64,000 nt of DNA from Opitutia bacterium (GTDB lineage Bacteria; Verrucomicrobiota; Verrucomicrobiia; Opitutales; Opitutaceae): assembly GCA_947472765.1 (NCBI GenBank), contig CANJCM010000012.1, positions 1 through 64,000 of the forward strand, given 5' to 3'. This document shows positions 55,748 to 64,000 of the stretch, piece after piece. A program made the translations under genes and the position numbers. Within the stretch, counting starts at the first letter, position 1; each line of letters opens with the position of its first letter. The notes below the pieces were generated by a model, which was not told the DNA's origin, did no database searches, and saw only the letters and a list, made by a program, of their open reading frames with translations.

Positions 55748-55865
55748 GATTCCGAAGTTGGCTTCGTAGCCCGCTGCGTGAGCAGCGGGACGGCTTTAGG
55801 CGAAGCGATCAAAAAATCCCTGTCCTCACGGACAGGGCCACGCCAATCTGTTTAACTTCGGAATC
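55748..55865 (+). repeat. MITE-like element with perfect 12-bp terminal inverted repeats (family C, full copy)
   Basis: Ends GATTCCGAAGTT (55748-55759) and AACTTCGGAATC (55854-55865) are exact inverted repeats. Inside are CCCGCTGC-GTGA-GCAGCGGG and CCCTGTCC-TCAC-GGACAGGG. The total of 118 bp encodes nothing. Partial copies are at 23489, 44986, 52725 and 58864. It lies in the 515-bp gap 55649-56163. Confidence 0.8.
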
Positions 55866-55898
55866 TAGGGACAGGTGAAGTATCCCGGCAGACCCAAT

Positions 55899-55979
55899 TT
55901 GTCATTCTGAGCGCAGCGAAGAATCCAAGCGCAGCCTTACTCTCAGCCATGGATTTTTCGCTGCGCTCAGAATGACAAG
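55899..55979. repeat. Family D inverted repeat
   Basis: TTGTCATTCTGAGCGCAGCG begins a 29-nt left arm (55899-55927), and its reverse complement forms the right arm (55950-55979), with about 22 bp between. This short motif is common in many bacterial genomes. Confidence 0.75.
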
Positions 55980-55998
55980 ACCCCGGAAGTTCCTTCCT

Positions 55999-56070
55999 TG
56001 GAGGCGGGGTGTCCTCACCCCGCGGCGGCATGCAACCGAAGCTCGCGCGGTGGGGGCACCGCGCCTCCAT
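55999..56070. repeat. Paired GGAGG-type hairpins
   Basis: GCGGGGTG-TCCT-CACCCCGC and GCGGTG-GGGG-CACCGC are separated by about 30 bp, flanked by TTGGAGG and CCTCCAT. The same arrangement is found at 59810-59885. It lies just upstream of the ModA-like gene. Confidence 0.6.
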
Positions 56071-56163
56071 TGAAGCTGTCCGAGGCTGGCGTTGGGCGGG
56101 GCGGACCGCTTAGACGTATGCGCTCCCCTTTTCCTGCTTCGCGACCCGCGACCTGAAAACCCC

Positions 56164-56997
56164 ATGACCTCCCCCCGCAGTTCCCTCCCCTCATTCACCC
56201 GCCACCTCATCGTCGGCCTCTTCCTTTGCGCCCTCCCCGTCCTGCGCTGTGCCGAGTTGTACGTGATGACCTCGGGCACTTTCACGGCCGCGTATCTTGA
56301 ACTGAAGCCCCGCTTCGAGGCGGCCACCGGACACACGCTCGTCACCAAGGCGACCTCGATGGGGGCGGGAGAAACCACGATTCCCAAGCGACTCGAACGC
56401 GGGGAGCGCGCGGATATGGTCATCATGGACTCGACCGCGGTCGTGCGCGGCGTGAAGGACGGACTCATCCGCTCCGACAGCCATGTCGACCTCGTGCGCT
56501 CGCGCATCGGCATGGCGGTGCGCGCCGGGGCGCCACTGCCGGACATTTCAACCGTGGACGCGTTTCGGCGGACGCTGCTGGCCGCGAAATCCATCGGCTA
56601 CTCCGCGAGCGTCAGCGGTGATTATCTGGCGAAGGACGTCTTTCCCCGGCTCGGCATCGCGGACGAAATCCGCGCCCGCTGCCGGCGGGTCGAGGTGGAA
56701 CGCGTCGGCAACGTCGTCGCCCGCGGCGATCTCGAAATCGGCTTTCAGCAGATGAGCGAGCTGTTGCCCATCCCAGGCATCACGATCGTCGGACCGCTGC
56801 CGGCTGAAGTGCAGTACGAGGCGATCTTCGCCGCCGGCATCCCGGTGAAGTCGGAGAATGCGATCGCGGCGAAGACCTTCATCGCGTTCCTCGGCTCGGA
56901 CGTCGCGCGGGAAGTGATTAAGAAGACAGGATTGGATCCGCTGCCGGGAGCCCCGTCAAAACCGGCCGCGCCGGCCGTGAACGCCGCGGCGCGCTAG
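56164..56997 (+). CDS. Orphan ModA-like periplasmic binding protein
   Basis: A 277-aa exported protein (leader about 1-30, ending LRCA). It has the type II binding fold of molybdate or extracellular solute-binding group 11: VMTSGTFTAAYLELKPRFE near 35-53, ERGERADMVIMDS near 79-91, GDLEIGFQQMSELLPIPG near 195-212. The Ala/Pro tail is disordered. No permease or ATPase gene is adjacent, so it may be a sensor-type or orphan binding protein; oxyanion binding is a family guess. Confidence 0.78.
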   Translation: MTSPRSSLPSFTRHLIVGLFLCALPVLRCAELYVMTSGTFTAAYLELKPRFEAATGHTLVTKATSMGAGETTIPKRLERGERADMVIMDSTAVVRGVKDGLIRSDSHVDLVRSRIGMAVRAGAPLPDISTVDAFRRTLLAAKSIGYSASVSGDYLAKDVFPRLGIADEIRARCRRVEVERVGNVVARGDLEIGFQQMSELLPIPGITIVGPLPAEVQYEAIFAAGIPVKSENAIAAKTFIAFLGSDVAREVIKKTGLDPLPGAPSKPAAPAVNAAAR

Positions 56998-57403
56998 ACC
57001 GCGAACCGGTCGGTGGCGAAGCGAGACGCGAGGCCGGCCCACTTCGATTTGCGAGCCGCGCCAGGGTGTTGGCGAGCCGTTCGGCCGGGAAAGGCTTCAC
57101 GAGGTAATCGAGCGCGTTCACCTCGAACGCCCGCAGGGGATCCGCGGGCTTCCGCGTGGTCACGACGACGCGTGTCCCCTGCCGCAGATACGGCAGCAGC
57201 GACCAGGCATCTCCGCCGAGCAGCTTTTCGCTGAGAAAGACGAGTGAGTAACGGACGTCCTGCAGCAAACGACGGGCCTCGCTCCACCGCGCCGCCTCGC
57301 CGGCCACGCGCCAGCCCTCCGCTGCGAGCAGTCCATGCAACGCCCGCCGGTCGCCCGCCCAGCGGTCGAGGATCAAACACAACGGATCAGCGTGAAGTGG
57401 CAC
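56918..57403 (-). CDS. Degenerate receiver-domain protein
   Basis: About 161 aa from a GTG at 57403 (start uncertain; no good RBS). The domain parallels the receiver of the LytTR regulator at 58889: YSLVFLSEKLLGGDAWSLLP against YDVVFLDTDLHGVGTFELLP, and FEVNALDYLVKPF against FEVNALDFLLKPV. The phosphoacceptor Asp is Ser here, so it should not be phosphorylated. There is no LytTR domain; the C-terminus is a short Ser/Arg/Pro tail. Its 3' end overlaps the convergent ModA-like gene by 80 bp. It could be a decaying paralogue or a phosphorylation-independent regulator. Confidence 0.55.
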   Translation of the reverse strand: MPLHADPLCLILDRWAGDRRALHGLLAAEGWRVAGEAARWSEARRLLQDVRYSLVFLSEKLLGGDAWSLLPYLRQGTRVVVTTRKPADPLRAFEVNALDYLVKPFPAERLANTLARLANRSGPASRLASPPTGSRSSAPRRSRPARPVLTGLPAADPILSS

Positions 57404-57433
57404 AGAAGGAAACAGAATCGGGGATCGATGAAC

Positions 57434-57465
57434 AAAAAGCCCGCGCCGAAAAATCCGGCGCGGGC
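57434..57465 (-). terminator. Rho-independent terminator of the PEP-CTERM gene
   Basis: On the minus strand a 10-bp stem GCCCGCGCCG/CGGCGCGGGC with a 7-nt loop is followed by TTTTTGTT, starting about 20 bp after the stop codon. This is the clearest intrinsic terminator in the window. Confidence 0.82.
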
Positions 57466-57485
57466 GAAAGAGGAAGAACGAAAAC

Positions 57486-58247
57486 TTAAGCCGCGACCGG
57501 AGCCGCCGCAAACCGGCGCCGGCGCCAGACCGCGAGACCGAGCATCGCCGCCCCGGCCATCGCCGCATAGGTGGAGGGCTCGGGAATGGCGGTCACGGAA
57601 ACTGCGTCGATGTTCAACTGGGAGATTTGGCTCGTTCCCGGAATGTGCTGGGCGTCGTTGAAAATGAGCCGGGTGGTCGAACCAAGCGCAGTAAAGAGGA
57701 ATCCATACGCGTCCATCGTGTTGGAGGCGGCGGCCTTCGGCGTCATGGGGCTCGACACGGTTTGGCTATTCAGCGCCGAACCGTTCGTCGCTCCGCTCAC
57801 CACATCATAGACCTCGGTGAAGAGTGTCGCGTAGCTGCCATCGGTAGCGACGTCCGCATCCGCGCTGCCCATGAAGTACGAGAGCGAGTACTGTTGCCCG
57901 GGGCTGGTCGAGAAATCCTGAAAAATAGAGCCGTAGCCCCGCTCACGAGCAAATCCGCCGACATTGTACATCCACGTACCGTCGACCGCAAACGGCCGCC
58001 CTTGGTCGTGGTTCAAGACAGCAAAGGTCACCGTATGCCCAGTCGGGACCATCGAGGTCCAGCCGGTGACAAATGCCGCCGTAGGTCCAAGATCCTGATC
58101 TCCGAAGTCATTCCAACCGCCACCGTTGTTCTGGCTGAGGGCGTAGTTAGGCACGTCTTCGAAACTGCCGTTAACGATCAGGTTTTGTGCCATGGCAAAC
58201 GGCGTGGTCGCGAGCGCGACGAGGAGGGCGAGGGTCGATTTATTCAT
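57486..58247 (-). CDS. PEP-CTERM sorting domain protein
   Basis: A 253-aa exported protein. Signal peptide is about 1-20 (ALLVALATTPFAMA). The body is a beta-rich domain starting LIVNGSFEDV near 23-32, as in many PEP-CTERM proteins with a DUF642-like or carbohydrate-binding fold. The C-terminus has IPEPSTYAAMAGAAMLGLAV then WRRRRF, the exosortase-recognition PEP motif, hydrophobic segment and basic tail. An exosortase should be encoded elsewhere in the genome. It is flanked by the degenerate receiver gene and the LytTR regulator, all on the minus strand. Confidence 0.9.
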   Translation of the reverse strand: MNKSTLALLVALATTPFAMAQNLIVNGSFEDVPNYALSQNNGGGWNDFGDQDLGPTAAFVTGWTSMVPTGHTVTFAVLNHDQGRPFAVDGTWMYNVGGFARERGYGSIFQDFSTSPGQQYSLSYFMGSADADVATDGSYATLFTEVYDVVSGATNGSALNSQTVSSPMTPKAAASNTMDAYGFLFTALGSTTRLIFNDAQHIPGTSQISQLNIDAVSVTAIPEPSTYAAMAGAAMLGLAVWRRRRFAAAPVAA

Positions 58248-58436
58248 GCGAATCAGGACTGGGTGTTAGCGGTGAAAGGAGAAAAGCGAACGCCGACGAT
58301 TTGCAGCCCGCTGGCGCCTTTGCCGACAACCGTGGGGCCAGTGGCCGGTAAATTGTGGCGAATGGCGGATAGCGCTTCGTAAGGGCAAGTCTCGGGCGCA
58401 CCCGCTCAGTCTTGTCGACTTCACGGCCCGACACAC

Positions 58437-58660
58437 CCCGCCCTTCGGGCACCCCTCTCGAGCCGGAACGATGCAGTGGAACAGAAATCGGCGGGTGTGG
58501 GCACCCGCCCTCCAGGGCAGGCGGATCGTTCAGACTTCCGTTCGCGCTCCGCTCAAAGAGCAGTCCATGGAGGGACGGTGCCCCCACCGTCCACGGCTGC
58601 CTAATGTGCGACGGAACGTCCACAGATCGGTGCACGGCCGGCGCCCGTCGCCGGCCCACG
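58437..58660 (+). repeat. About 200-bp repeated element, family B, copy 3
   Basis: Near-identical in layout to 15816-16020. Both hairpins are intact. The minus-strand frame (V-D-V-P-S... to P-P-I-S) is open here too. The 641-bp gap 58248-58888 also holds an F-type motif (58636-58700) and a short family C end (58864-58888, GCCCT-GCCCGTGAGGGTAGGGC). No confident gene. Confidence 0.8.
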
Positions 58661-58888
58661 GCTTTCATTCGAGAAACGGCCCGGCGGCGAGCGCCGTTGC
58701 TACATTTGACTACATCGTTCCTGCTCGAGAGGGGACCTGTTGAACGGCTCACTCTAATAGGTCTCTCGCTTCAGCCACCTGCCGAGCCCGAATGCACGCA
58801 CGCGACTACACTCTCGCCGCGACCGGGTTCCGCCATCTTATAGCCAAAAGCCCGCTCGCGAGGTAGCCCTGCCCGTGAGGGTAGGGCC

Positions 58889-59662
58889 TCAGGAAATCCG
58901 CAGCCGGCTGCGGATTTCCGTCCAGCGATGACAACTCGCCGTCACCGGGTCGGAGACACCCTCGAGCCCGAGCAGGGCGTGACCGTCGCGATGCCGGCGA
59001 CAGGTCGTAAGGTGACCGAGGTTCACGATCTGGGTCCGGTGGATGCGCAGGAAGAGTTCCTCCGGGAGGGTATTCTCCCAAAACTTCATCGTCCGGCGAA
59101 TCATGGTCCGCGGACCGGACACGAACCGCACCTCGGAATAATTATCCTGCGCGCGAATCAGCACAATCTGCTGCACCGGAGCGAAGCGGTACGCGTGGCC
59201 GGATCGGACCCGCAGCACATCTCCCGCTTTAAGCCGGCGCGCGGAAGCCCCCATCGGCTCCGCGTCCAGATCGAGCGGCGCGGGACGCCTGACTGTCGGT
59301 TCCGGCTCGAGCCGGCGGAGCGTGTTGGCCAGCCGCGCAACCGCGACCGGCTTGAGCAGAAAGTCGAGGGCGTTGACCTCGAACGCGCGGACCACCTGCG
59401 ACTGCGTACGGGACACGAAGACGAACCGGGCGCCCGGACGAAGGTGCGGCAGCAGTTCGAAAGTTCCCACGCCGTGCAGGTCAGTGTCGAGAAACACCAC
59501 GTCGTAGTCCGCTTCCGCCAGAAGATCCCTGGCGCTGGCAATCGTCCCGGCTTCACCGACGCAAACCAGTGACGAGTGAGCCGCGAGTTGATGCCGCAAC
59601 ACGGCGCGATCAACAAGATTGGACTCGAACGAGAGGTAACGAAGAGCGGGGACCACAGACAC
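58889..59662 (-). CDS. LytTR-family response regulator
   Basis: About 257 aa from a GTG at 59662 (a GTG at 59656 or a TTG at 59698 are alternatives). The receiver domain has the phosphoacceptor Asp in YDVVFLDTDL near 50-59 and Lys in FLLKPV near 100-105; the N-terminal acidic pair is reduced to SFES. After a linker, a LytTR DNA-binding domain follows: IVLIRAQDNYSEVRF near 175-189 and FLRIHRTQIVNLGHL near 217-231. LytTR regulators commonly control surface and extracellular factors, which fits the neighbouring PEP-CTERM gene. No cognate kinase is adjacent. Confidence 0.85.
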   Translation of the reverse strand: MSVVPALRYLSFESNLVDRAVLRHQLAAHSSLVCVGEAGTIASARDLLAEADYDVVFLDTDLHGVGTFELLPHLRPGARFVFVSRTQSQVVRAFEVNALDFLLKPVAVARLANTLRRLEPEPTVRRPAPLDLDAEPMGASARRLKAGDVLRVRSGHAYRFAPVQQIVLIRAQDNYSEVRFVSGPRTMIRRTMKFWENTLPEELFLRIHRTQIVNLGHLTTCRRHRDGHALLGLEGVSDPVTASCHRWTEIRSRLRIS

Positions 59663-59809
59663 GTCAAAGCGGGGTAAAAATGCGACGTGCCCCAGCAAGG
59701 CGAAGAGTACTTACGTTTCGCAAGCAAAACGTACTAAAGGAATAAGTAGTTAGACGTATATGACTTGATAGGCCCGAATATCCTCCCGCCGCCATCCTGA
59801 GGCGGCGCG

Positions 59810-59885
59810 CGCCCTGGAGGGCGGGTGACCTCACCCGCCAGGCATTTCGACTACTTCTGGCCGGTGGGGGCACCGGCCCTCCATC
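59810..59885. repeat. Paired GGAGG-type hairpins
   Basis: GGCGGGTG-ACCT-CACCCGCC and GGCCGGTG-GGGG-CACCGGCC are about 25 bp apart, with GGAGG and CCTCC on the outer sides. They share hairpin sequences with 29126-29150 and family B. They lie between the FMN reductase stop and the LytTR start. Confidence 0.65.
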
Positions 59886-59911
59886 GGTCGGACAAAATTC
59901 GGCTCCAACGC

Positions 59912-60478
59912 TCAGCCGAGCTTTCGCGTCGTCGCAACGAGCATGGCGGCGATGGCGTCGGCCGCCTTCTGGTGGCGGGGTTCCTTGAAGGCTCCCTGCT
60001 CGTCGAACGCCTTGTCCGCCTGCGGCAGGATACACTGGGCGGGAATCACGTGACAGCCGAGGTGACTGAGCAGGGCCCGGGTGAGGGTCATCGAACGCAC
60101 GCCGCCGAGCGCTCCGGGCGACGCCGAAACCACCGCCGCCACCTTTCCCGTGAACGGGTTGTCTTCACCGCGCGTGCACCAATCGATCGTGTTCTTCAGC
60201 AGCGGCGTAATCTGCGAGTTGTACTCCGGCGACGCGATCAGCAGGCCGGCATGCTCGGTGATGAGTTTCACGAGCTTCACGGTACTGTCCGGCATTCCCT
60301 GGGCGTCCTCGAGGTCACCGTGGTAGAGCGGCATCGCGAATTCGTTCAGGTCCACCAACGTCACATCCCCACCCGCCTGTCGGGTCGCGAGCACCACCTG
60401 CTGGAGGAGTTTTCGATTCAGGGATTCACGGCGGGCGCTGCCGGAAAAAGCGAGGATACGGGGGGCGGAGGTTTTCAT
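59912..60478 (-). CDS. NADPH-dependent FMN reductase
   Basis: A 188-aa flavodoxin-fold reductase. FMN-binding loop is FSGSARRESLNRKL near 11-24, SPEYNSQITPLLKNTIDW near 83-100 is the family hallmark, and SASPGALGGVRS near 117-128 is a further cofactor contact. It reduces FMN or quinones with NADPH in the cytoplasm. It lies 90 bp downstream of valS on the same strand, separated by a 10-bp GC hairpin. Confidence 0.92.
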   Translation of the reverse strand: MKTSAPRILAFSGSARRESLNRKLLQQVVLATRQAGGDVTLVDLNEFAMPLYHGDLEDAQGMPDSTVKLVKLITEHAGLLIASPEYNSQITPLLKNTIDWCTRGEDNPFTGKVAAVVSASPGALGGVRSMTLTRALLSHLGCHVIPAQCILPQADKAFDEQGAFKEPRHQKAADAIAAMLVATTRKLG

Positions 60479-60518
60479 TCACCCCAACCTCCGCCATTGG
60501 GAGAAAATCTCAACTCTT

Positions 60519-60541
60519 GGACCGGCGCGCCGCGCCGGTCC
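60519..60541. other. GC hairpin between valS and the FMN reductase gene
   Basis: GGACCGGCGC and GCGCCGGTCC form a perfect 10-bp stem with loop GCC. No U-run on either strand. It could attenuate transcription or stabilise the valS 3' end. Confidence 0.5.
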
Positions 60542-60568
60542 GACGGTCGGAGACGCGGCGCCACTCGA

Positions 60569-63301
60569 TCAACCGAGCGACTTCAGCAGACGCTCGAACT
60601 CCGCGTGCTTGGCCTGCTGTTCGGCGAGTTGCTTGCGCGCGCCTTCAATCACGGCCGGCGGGGCTTTGTCGGTGAAGGCCTTGTTCGACAGTCGCGCCTC
60701 GGTGCCAGCGATGTGCCTGGCGAGAGCATCGACTTCCTTCTGCAGTCGGACTTTTTCAGCGCCGACGTCCACCGTGCTCGCAAGATCAAGATACAGCGTG
60801 CCGAGCTGCGTCACCGCCGCGGGCGCGCCGTCGACCTGTTCGCGTCGCACGACGGTCGCGGCGCCGGCCATCCGGAGAAGCTTCGAAAGATTCGCGGACA
60901 GCACCGCCCAGTCCGCGTCCGTCGTCGTGACAAAGAAACTCGTATCGCGTCGGCTGGCCACGTTGTGCTCGGCCTTGAGCACGCGGGCCTGCAGAGCGAA
61001 ATTCTTCAAGCGTTCCACCGAGGCGATCGCCGCCGGGTCGAGCACCAGCCCGTGGGCCAGCGAGGTGGACGCAAGGTGCGAGGCGTTCTCGATCCGCGTT
61101 TCCTCGATGAACGTTCCCGGCGCACCATAACCGAGCAGGCTCCACAGCTCCTCGGTGATGAAGGGAATAATCGGATGGAGCAGCAGCAACGTCTGCCGGA
61201 GGACCAGATCCTGAATCGCCAGGCAGTTCGCCTTCGTATCCGGCTCCTGGAGCTTGGCCTTCGAGACCTCCACGTACCAGTCGCAGAAGTCATTCCAGAA
61301 AAAACCATACAGCGCCTGCGCCGCCGCGCTGAACTCGAATTCGTAGAAACAGCGGTTCACCTCGCGCGACGTGGCGAGCAGGCGATCAAGAATGGCGTGA
61401 TCGTCCGCATCGAAACGCGCGGGATCGAGCCGGGCGACGATCGTGGTCAGCTTGGAATTATCGCCGGCCGGACCACTCATCTGCCGGAAGCGGCAGGCGT
61501 TCCAGAGCTTGTTACAGAAGTTCTTGCCGCTCTCGATCCGGTCTTCCTGAAAACGGATGTCCTGGCCCTGCGGCGCAAGCGACACGATGCCGAAGCGGAG
61601 ACCGTCAGCGCCGTACTTGGCAATCAGGTCGAGCGGATCGGGCGAGTTGCCGAGCGACTTCGACATCTTGCGGCCCTGGGCATCGCGGATGATGCCCGTG
61701 AAGTAGACGTGCTTGAACGGAATCCGCCGGTCGAGCGACTCGCCCGGCCGCATGTACTCGAGGCCGGCCATGATCATCCGGGCGACCCAGAAGAAAATGA
61801 TGTCCGGGCCCGTCACGAGCGTCGTCGTCGGATAAAAGCAATCCAGCCCCGCCTGCTTCATCGCCGCCTCGTCGGGCCAGCCCATCGTCGCGAACGGCCA
61901 GAGCCATGACGACGCCCACGTATCGAGCACGTCGTCTTCCTGGACCCAGTTCTCCGGATCCGCCGGACCGTCGAGCGAAACGTGCACCTTCGTCGGATCG
62001 CGCAGGTCGGCCTCAGTGAGCTTCTCCTTGTCGAGACCCTGACGGTACCAGACCGGAATACGATGTCCCCACCACAACTGCCGGCTGATGCACCAATCCT
62101 GGATGTTCTCGAGCCAATGGAGGTAAACCTTACTCCAGCGCTCGGGGTGAAACTGGATGTGACCGGCGCGGACCGCCGCCTTGGCCTCCTCGACGCGCGG
62201 ATAGCGCAACCACCATTGCCACGTGAGCCGCGGCTCGATCGGGACATCGGCGCGCTCGGAGTAGCCGACGTTGTTGGCGTAAACTTCCTCGGCGACGAGT
62301 GCGCCCGAGGCCTTGAGCAACTCCGCCGCTTTCTTGCGACCGGCGAAACGATCCAGGCCCGCGAGCTCGGGTCCGGCGAGTTCGTTGAGCGTGCCGTCGG
62401 CGCTGAGCACGTCGATGATCGGCAGGTGGTGACGCTGGCCGACCTCGAAGTCGGCCTTGTCGTGGGCCGGCGTGATCTTCAGCGCGCCGGTACCGAACTC
62501 GCGATCGACCGCGGTATCGGCGATCAGCGGAATTTCCGCGGTGGGTCCGAGCGGGCGACGCACCTTCTGGCCGAGCAGCTCGGCGTAGCGTGAGTCCTGC
62601 GGATGAACCGCAATCGCGACGTCACCGGGAATCGTCTCGGGCCGCGTGGTTTTCACTTCCACGTACCGGCCCGGGAAGTTCACGAGCTCGTAGCGGATGT
62701 GATACATCGAGCCGGTCACCGGCTTCATGATCACTTCCTCGTCGCTCAGCGCGGTGAGCGAGACGGGGCACCAGTTCACCATCCGCTTGCCGCGGTAAAT
62801 GTTTCCCTTGGCGAAAAGATCGACGAAGACCGAAAGCACGGCCTTCGAGTAGTGCGGATCCATCGTGAACTGCGTGCGGTCCCAGTCACAGGACGCACCC
62901 AGCCGGCGCAGCTGTTCGAGAATGATGCCGCCCTTCTCGTGCCGCCAGGCCCAGACCTTCTCGAGGAATTTTTCCCGGCCGAGATCGCGCCGGCGGATCT
63001 TTTCCTTCCGCAGCTCGCGCTCGACGACGGTCTGCGTGGCGATGCCGGCGTGATCGGTGCCCGGGATCCAGAGCGCGGACTTCCCTTCGAGCCGCGCCCG
63101 GCGAATCAGCATGTCCTGCAGCGTGTTGTTCAGGACGTGGCCAATGGTCAGCACGCCGGTGACATTCGGTGGCGGAATGACGATGGAGTAAGGCTCCTTG
63201 CCCGGGGTTACCTTGCCCGCGAAGGCATGCGCGGCCTGCCAGGCGGCATACCACTTCTTTTCGACGTCACGGGATTCGTACCCTTTGCTGATTTCGGCCA
63301 T
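60569..63301 (-). CDS. valS: Valyl-tRNA synthetase
   Basis: A 910-aa class I aminoacyl-tRNA synthetase. PPPNVTGVLTIGHVLN near 43-58 is the HIGH region; the editing (CP1) domain includes TTRPETIPGDVAI; the late KMSKSLGNSPDP motif closes the active site. It ends with the Val-type C-terminal coiled coil (DVGAEKVRLQKEVDALARHI). ATG at 63301 is preferred; a 22-residue extension is Arg-rich and unlike other ValS. It is divergent from glnD. Confidence 0.96.
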   Translation of the reverse strand: MAEISKGYESRDVEKKWYAAWQAAHAFAGKVTPGKEPYSIVIPPPNVTGVLTIGHVLNNTLQDMLIRRARLEGKSALWIPGTDHAGIATQTVVERELRKEKIRRRDLGREKFLEKVWAWRHEKGGIILEQLRRLGASCDWDRTQFTMDPHYSKAVLSVFVDLFAKGNIYRGKRMVNWCPVSLTALSDEEVIMKPVTGSMYHIRYELVNFPGRYVEVKTTRPETIPGDVAIAVHPQDSRYAELLGQKVRRPLGPTAEIPLIADTAVDREFGTGALKITPAHDKADFEVGQRHHLPIIDVLSADGTLNELAGPELAGLDRFAGRKKAAELLKASGALVAEEVYANNVGYSERADVPIEPRLTWQWWLRYPRVEEAKAAVRAGHIQFHPERWSKVYLHWLENIQDWCISRQLWWGHRIPVWYRQGLDKEKLTEADLRDPTKVHVSLDGPADPENWVQEDDVLDTWASSWLWPFATMGWPDEAAMKQAGLDCFYPTTTLVTGPDIIFFWVARMIMAGLEYMRPGESLDRRIPFKHVYFTGIIRDAQGRKMSKSLGNSPDPLDLIAKYGADGLRFGIVSLAPQGQDIRFQEDRIESGKNFCNKLWNACRFRQMSGPAGDNSKLTTIVARLDPARFDADDHAILDRLLATSREVNRCFYEFEFSAAAQALYGFFWNDFCDWYVEVSKAKLQEPDTKANCLAIQDLVLRQTLLLLHPIIPFITEELWSLLGYGAPGTFIEETRIENASHLASTSLAHGLVLDPAAIASVERLKNFALQARVLKAEHNVASRRDTSFFVTTTDADWAVLSANLSKLLRMAGAATVVRREQVDGAPAAVTQLGTLYLDLASTVDVGAEKVRLQKEVDALARHIAGTEARLSNKAFTDKAPPAVIEGARKQLAEQQAKHAEFERLLKSLG

Positions 63302-63505
63302 TGCGAGATTGAACCAGCGAAGGAACGAACCGGCGCGCCGGGTGGCAAGAGTTAGTTCCCGGACCACGGAAGCCGCGGCCCTGATGCGGCTGGCGCCGCG
63401 ATGAAGTTCCCTGCCGCCTCCACCGGCGCGGCGATTCGCCCGGTGACAAAGTTATCATTGAGTCCCCTACCCCGGTTGTTGGATGCTGCGGGGTTGTCAC
63501 GAACG

Positions 63506-64000
63506 ATGTCCGTCGAAATCCACCAGCACGCGACCAAGAGCCTCCTGTTTACGGGCGAAGTTCCGATCCCGGACCGGCTGGCCGCGTGCAAGGAGTTCCT
63601 CCGGACCGAGACCACCGCGCTGCGGGCCCGCCATGCCGCCGGCGAGTCGGGGCTGAATGTGGCCCATGAGCGGGCGGCGACGATCGACGAGTTGCTCTCG
63701 CACCTTTTCAATTACGCGATCGAGAGCTACAGCCGGACGATTCCGGTGCCGCCGCCGCCGGTCGCCTTGGTGGCGCTGGGCGGCTACGGACGCTCCGAAC
63801 TGTCGCCGCTGAGCGACGTCGACGTGATGTTCCTCTTTCCGACGAAGACCAAGCCGGCGGAGGCCAAGCCGCTGCAGCAGCATCTCACCAACGAGATCCT
63901 CTACATTCTCTGGGATTGCGGGCTGAAGGTCGGTCATTCGACGCGCACGATCGACGAGGCCTTCGACGAGGCGAGGCGCGAAATCCAGAGCAAGACCGCG
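63506..64000 (+). CDS. glnD: [Protein-PII] uridylyltransferase, N-terminal part
   Basis: The first 165 codons of a gene running off the window. The translated end contains ALGGYGRSELSPLSDVDVMF near 91-110, the nucleotidyltransferase signature of GlnD (GG, then DxD), followed by YILWDCGLKVGHSTRT near 138-153, as in GlnD/UTase proteins. GlnD uridylylates PII according to glutamine level and controls nitrogen assimilation. Downstream HD and ACT domains are not visible. Confidence 0.9.
   Translation, partial: MSVEIHQHATKSLLFTGEVPIPDRLAACKEFLRTETTALRARHAAGESGLNVAHERAATIDELLSHLFNYAIESYSRTIPVPPPPVALVALGGYGRSELSPLSDVDVMFLFPTKTKPAEAKPLQQHLTNEILYILWDCGLKVGHSTRTIDEAFDEARREIQSKTA

Noticed and set aside
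59825-61909. 694-aa plus-strand frame opposite the FMN reductase and valS
   Set aside because: Antisense shadow of two confident genes; no domain and strong Arg/His bias.

Overview
The window looks like a chromosomal segment from a GC-rich, free-living Gram-negative bacterium, most likely Verrucomicrobiota of the Opitutus type (family Opitutaceae). This is inferred from the gene set: a PEP-CTERM surface protein, several Tat-exported sugar or Gfo/Idh enzymes, a membrane-fused spermidine synthase homologue, and dense families of short hairpin repeats in nearly every intergenic gap. No 16S rRNA or other decisive marker is present. I saw no tRNA or rRNA gene, no CRISPR array and no complete insertion sequence or prophage.
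Layout. (1) 240-7607, minus strand: topoisomerase IV genes parE and parC, separated by a translationally coupled FIST sensor and hybrid histidine kinase pair. (2) 7770-9984, plus strand: AsmA-like, DsbA-like and TPR proteins. (3) 10133-15725: a ketopantoate reductase homologue divergent from a four-gene sugar ABC importer (ATPase, permease, permease, binding protein; LsrACDB/RhaTPQS type). (4) 16234-30571: single or paired genes for sugar metabolism and envelope functions (Tat-tagged mannonate dehydratase homologue, DUF1684 and DUF6370-like proteins, spermidine synthase fusion, TVP38-like protein, MetX-like hydrolase, beta-propeller, sugar epimerase, SDR, and a Tat-exported hydroxyacid dehydrogenase with a CxxCH motif). 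(5) 30893-39798: an eight-gene minus-strand operon (DapA-like lyase, enoyl-CoA hydratase, CaiB-type CoA-transferase, Gfo/Idh dehydrogenase, permease, ATPase, two tandem NMT1-type binding proteins) facing a LacI regulator, with a good LacI-type operator in the gap. (6) 40186-43672: OMPDC-family enzyme plus alcohol dehydrogenase, and a glycosyltransferase plus thioesterase pair. (7) 43897-50528: an ACP-FabZ fusion, a carbohydrate esterase, a Tat-type Gfo/Idh protein, a split YeeE/YedE transporter, ManC and a quinone-reductase-like enzyme. (8) 50973-64000: OYE-family reductase, small acetyltransferase, FmdB-hypothetical-MurJ operon, orphan ModA-like protein, a degenerate receiver protein, a PEP-CTERM protein, a LytTR regulator, an FMN reductase, valyl-tRNA synthetase and the start of glnD.
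How it fits together. The main coherent unit is the LacI-controlled operon in block 5. It encodes uptake of a small molecule, CoA activation by transfer, hydration or lyase chemistry, a DapA-superfamily step and an NAD-linked oxidoreductase. The substrate is unknown and the combination matches no pathway I can name. The rest of the window is housekeeping plus carbohydrate-oriented accessory genes.
The intergenic DNA is unusually structured. At least eight repeat families occur here. They include a ~200 bp element in three copies that keeps one reading frame open, a MITE-like element with perfect 12-bp terminal inverted repeats, BIME-like paired hairpins and ~11-nt periodic palindromic arrays.
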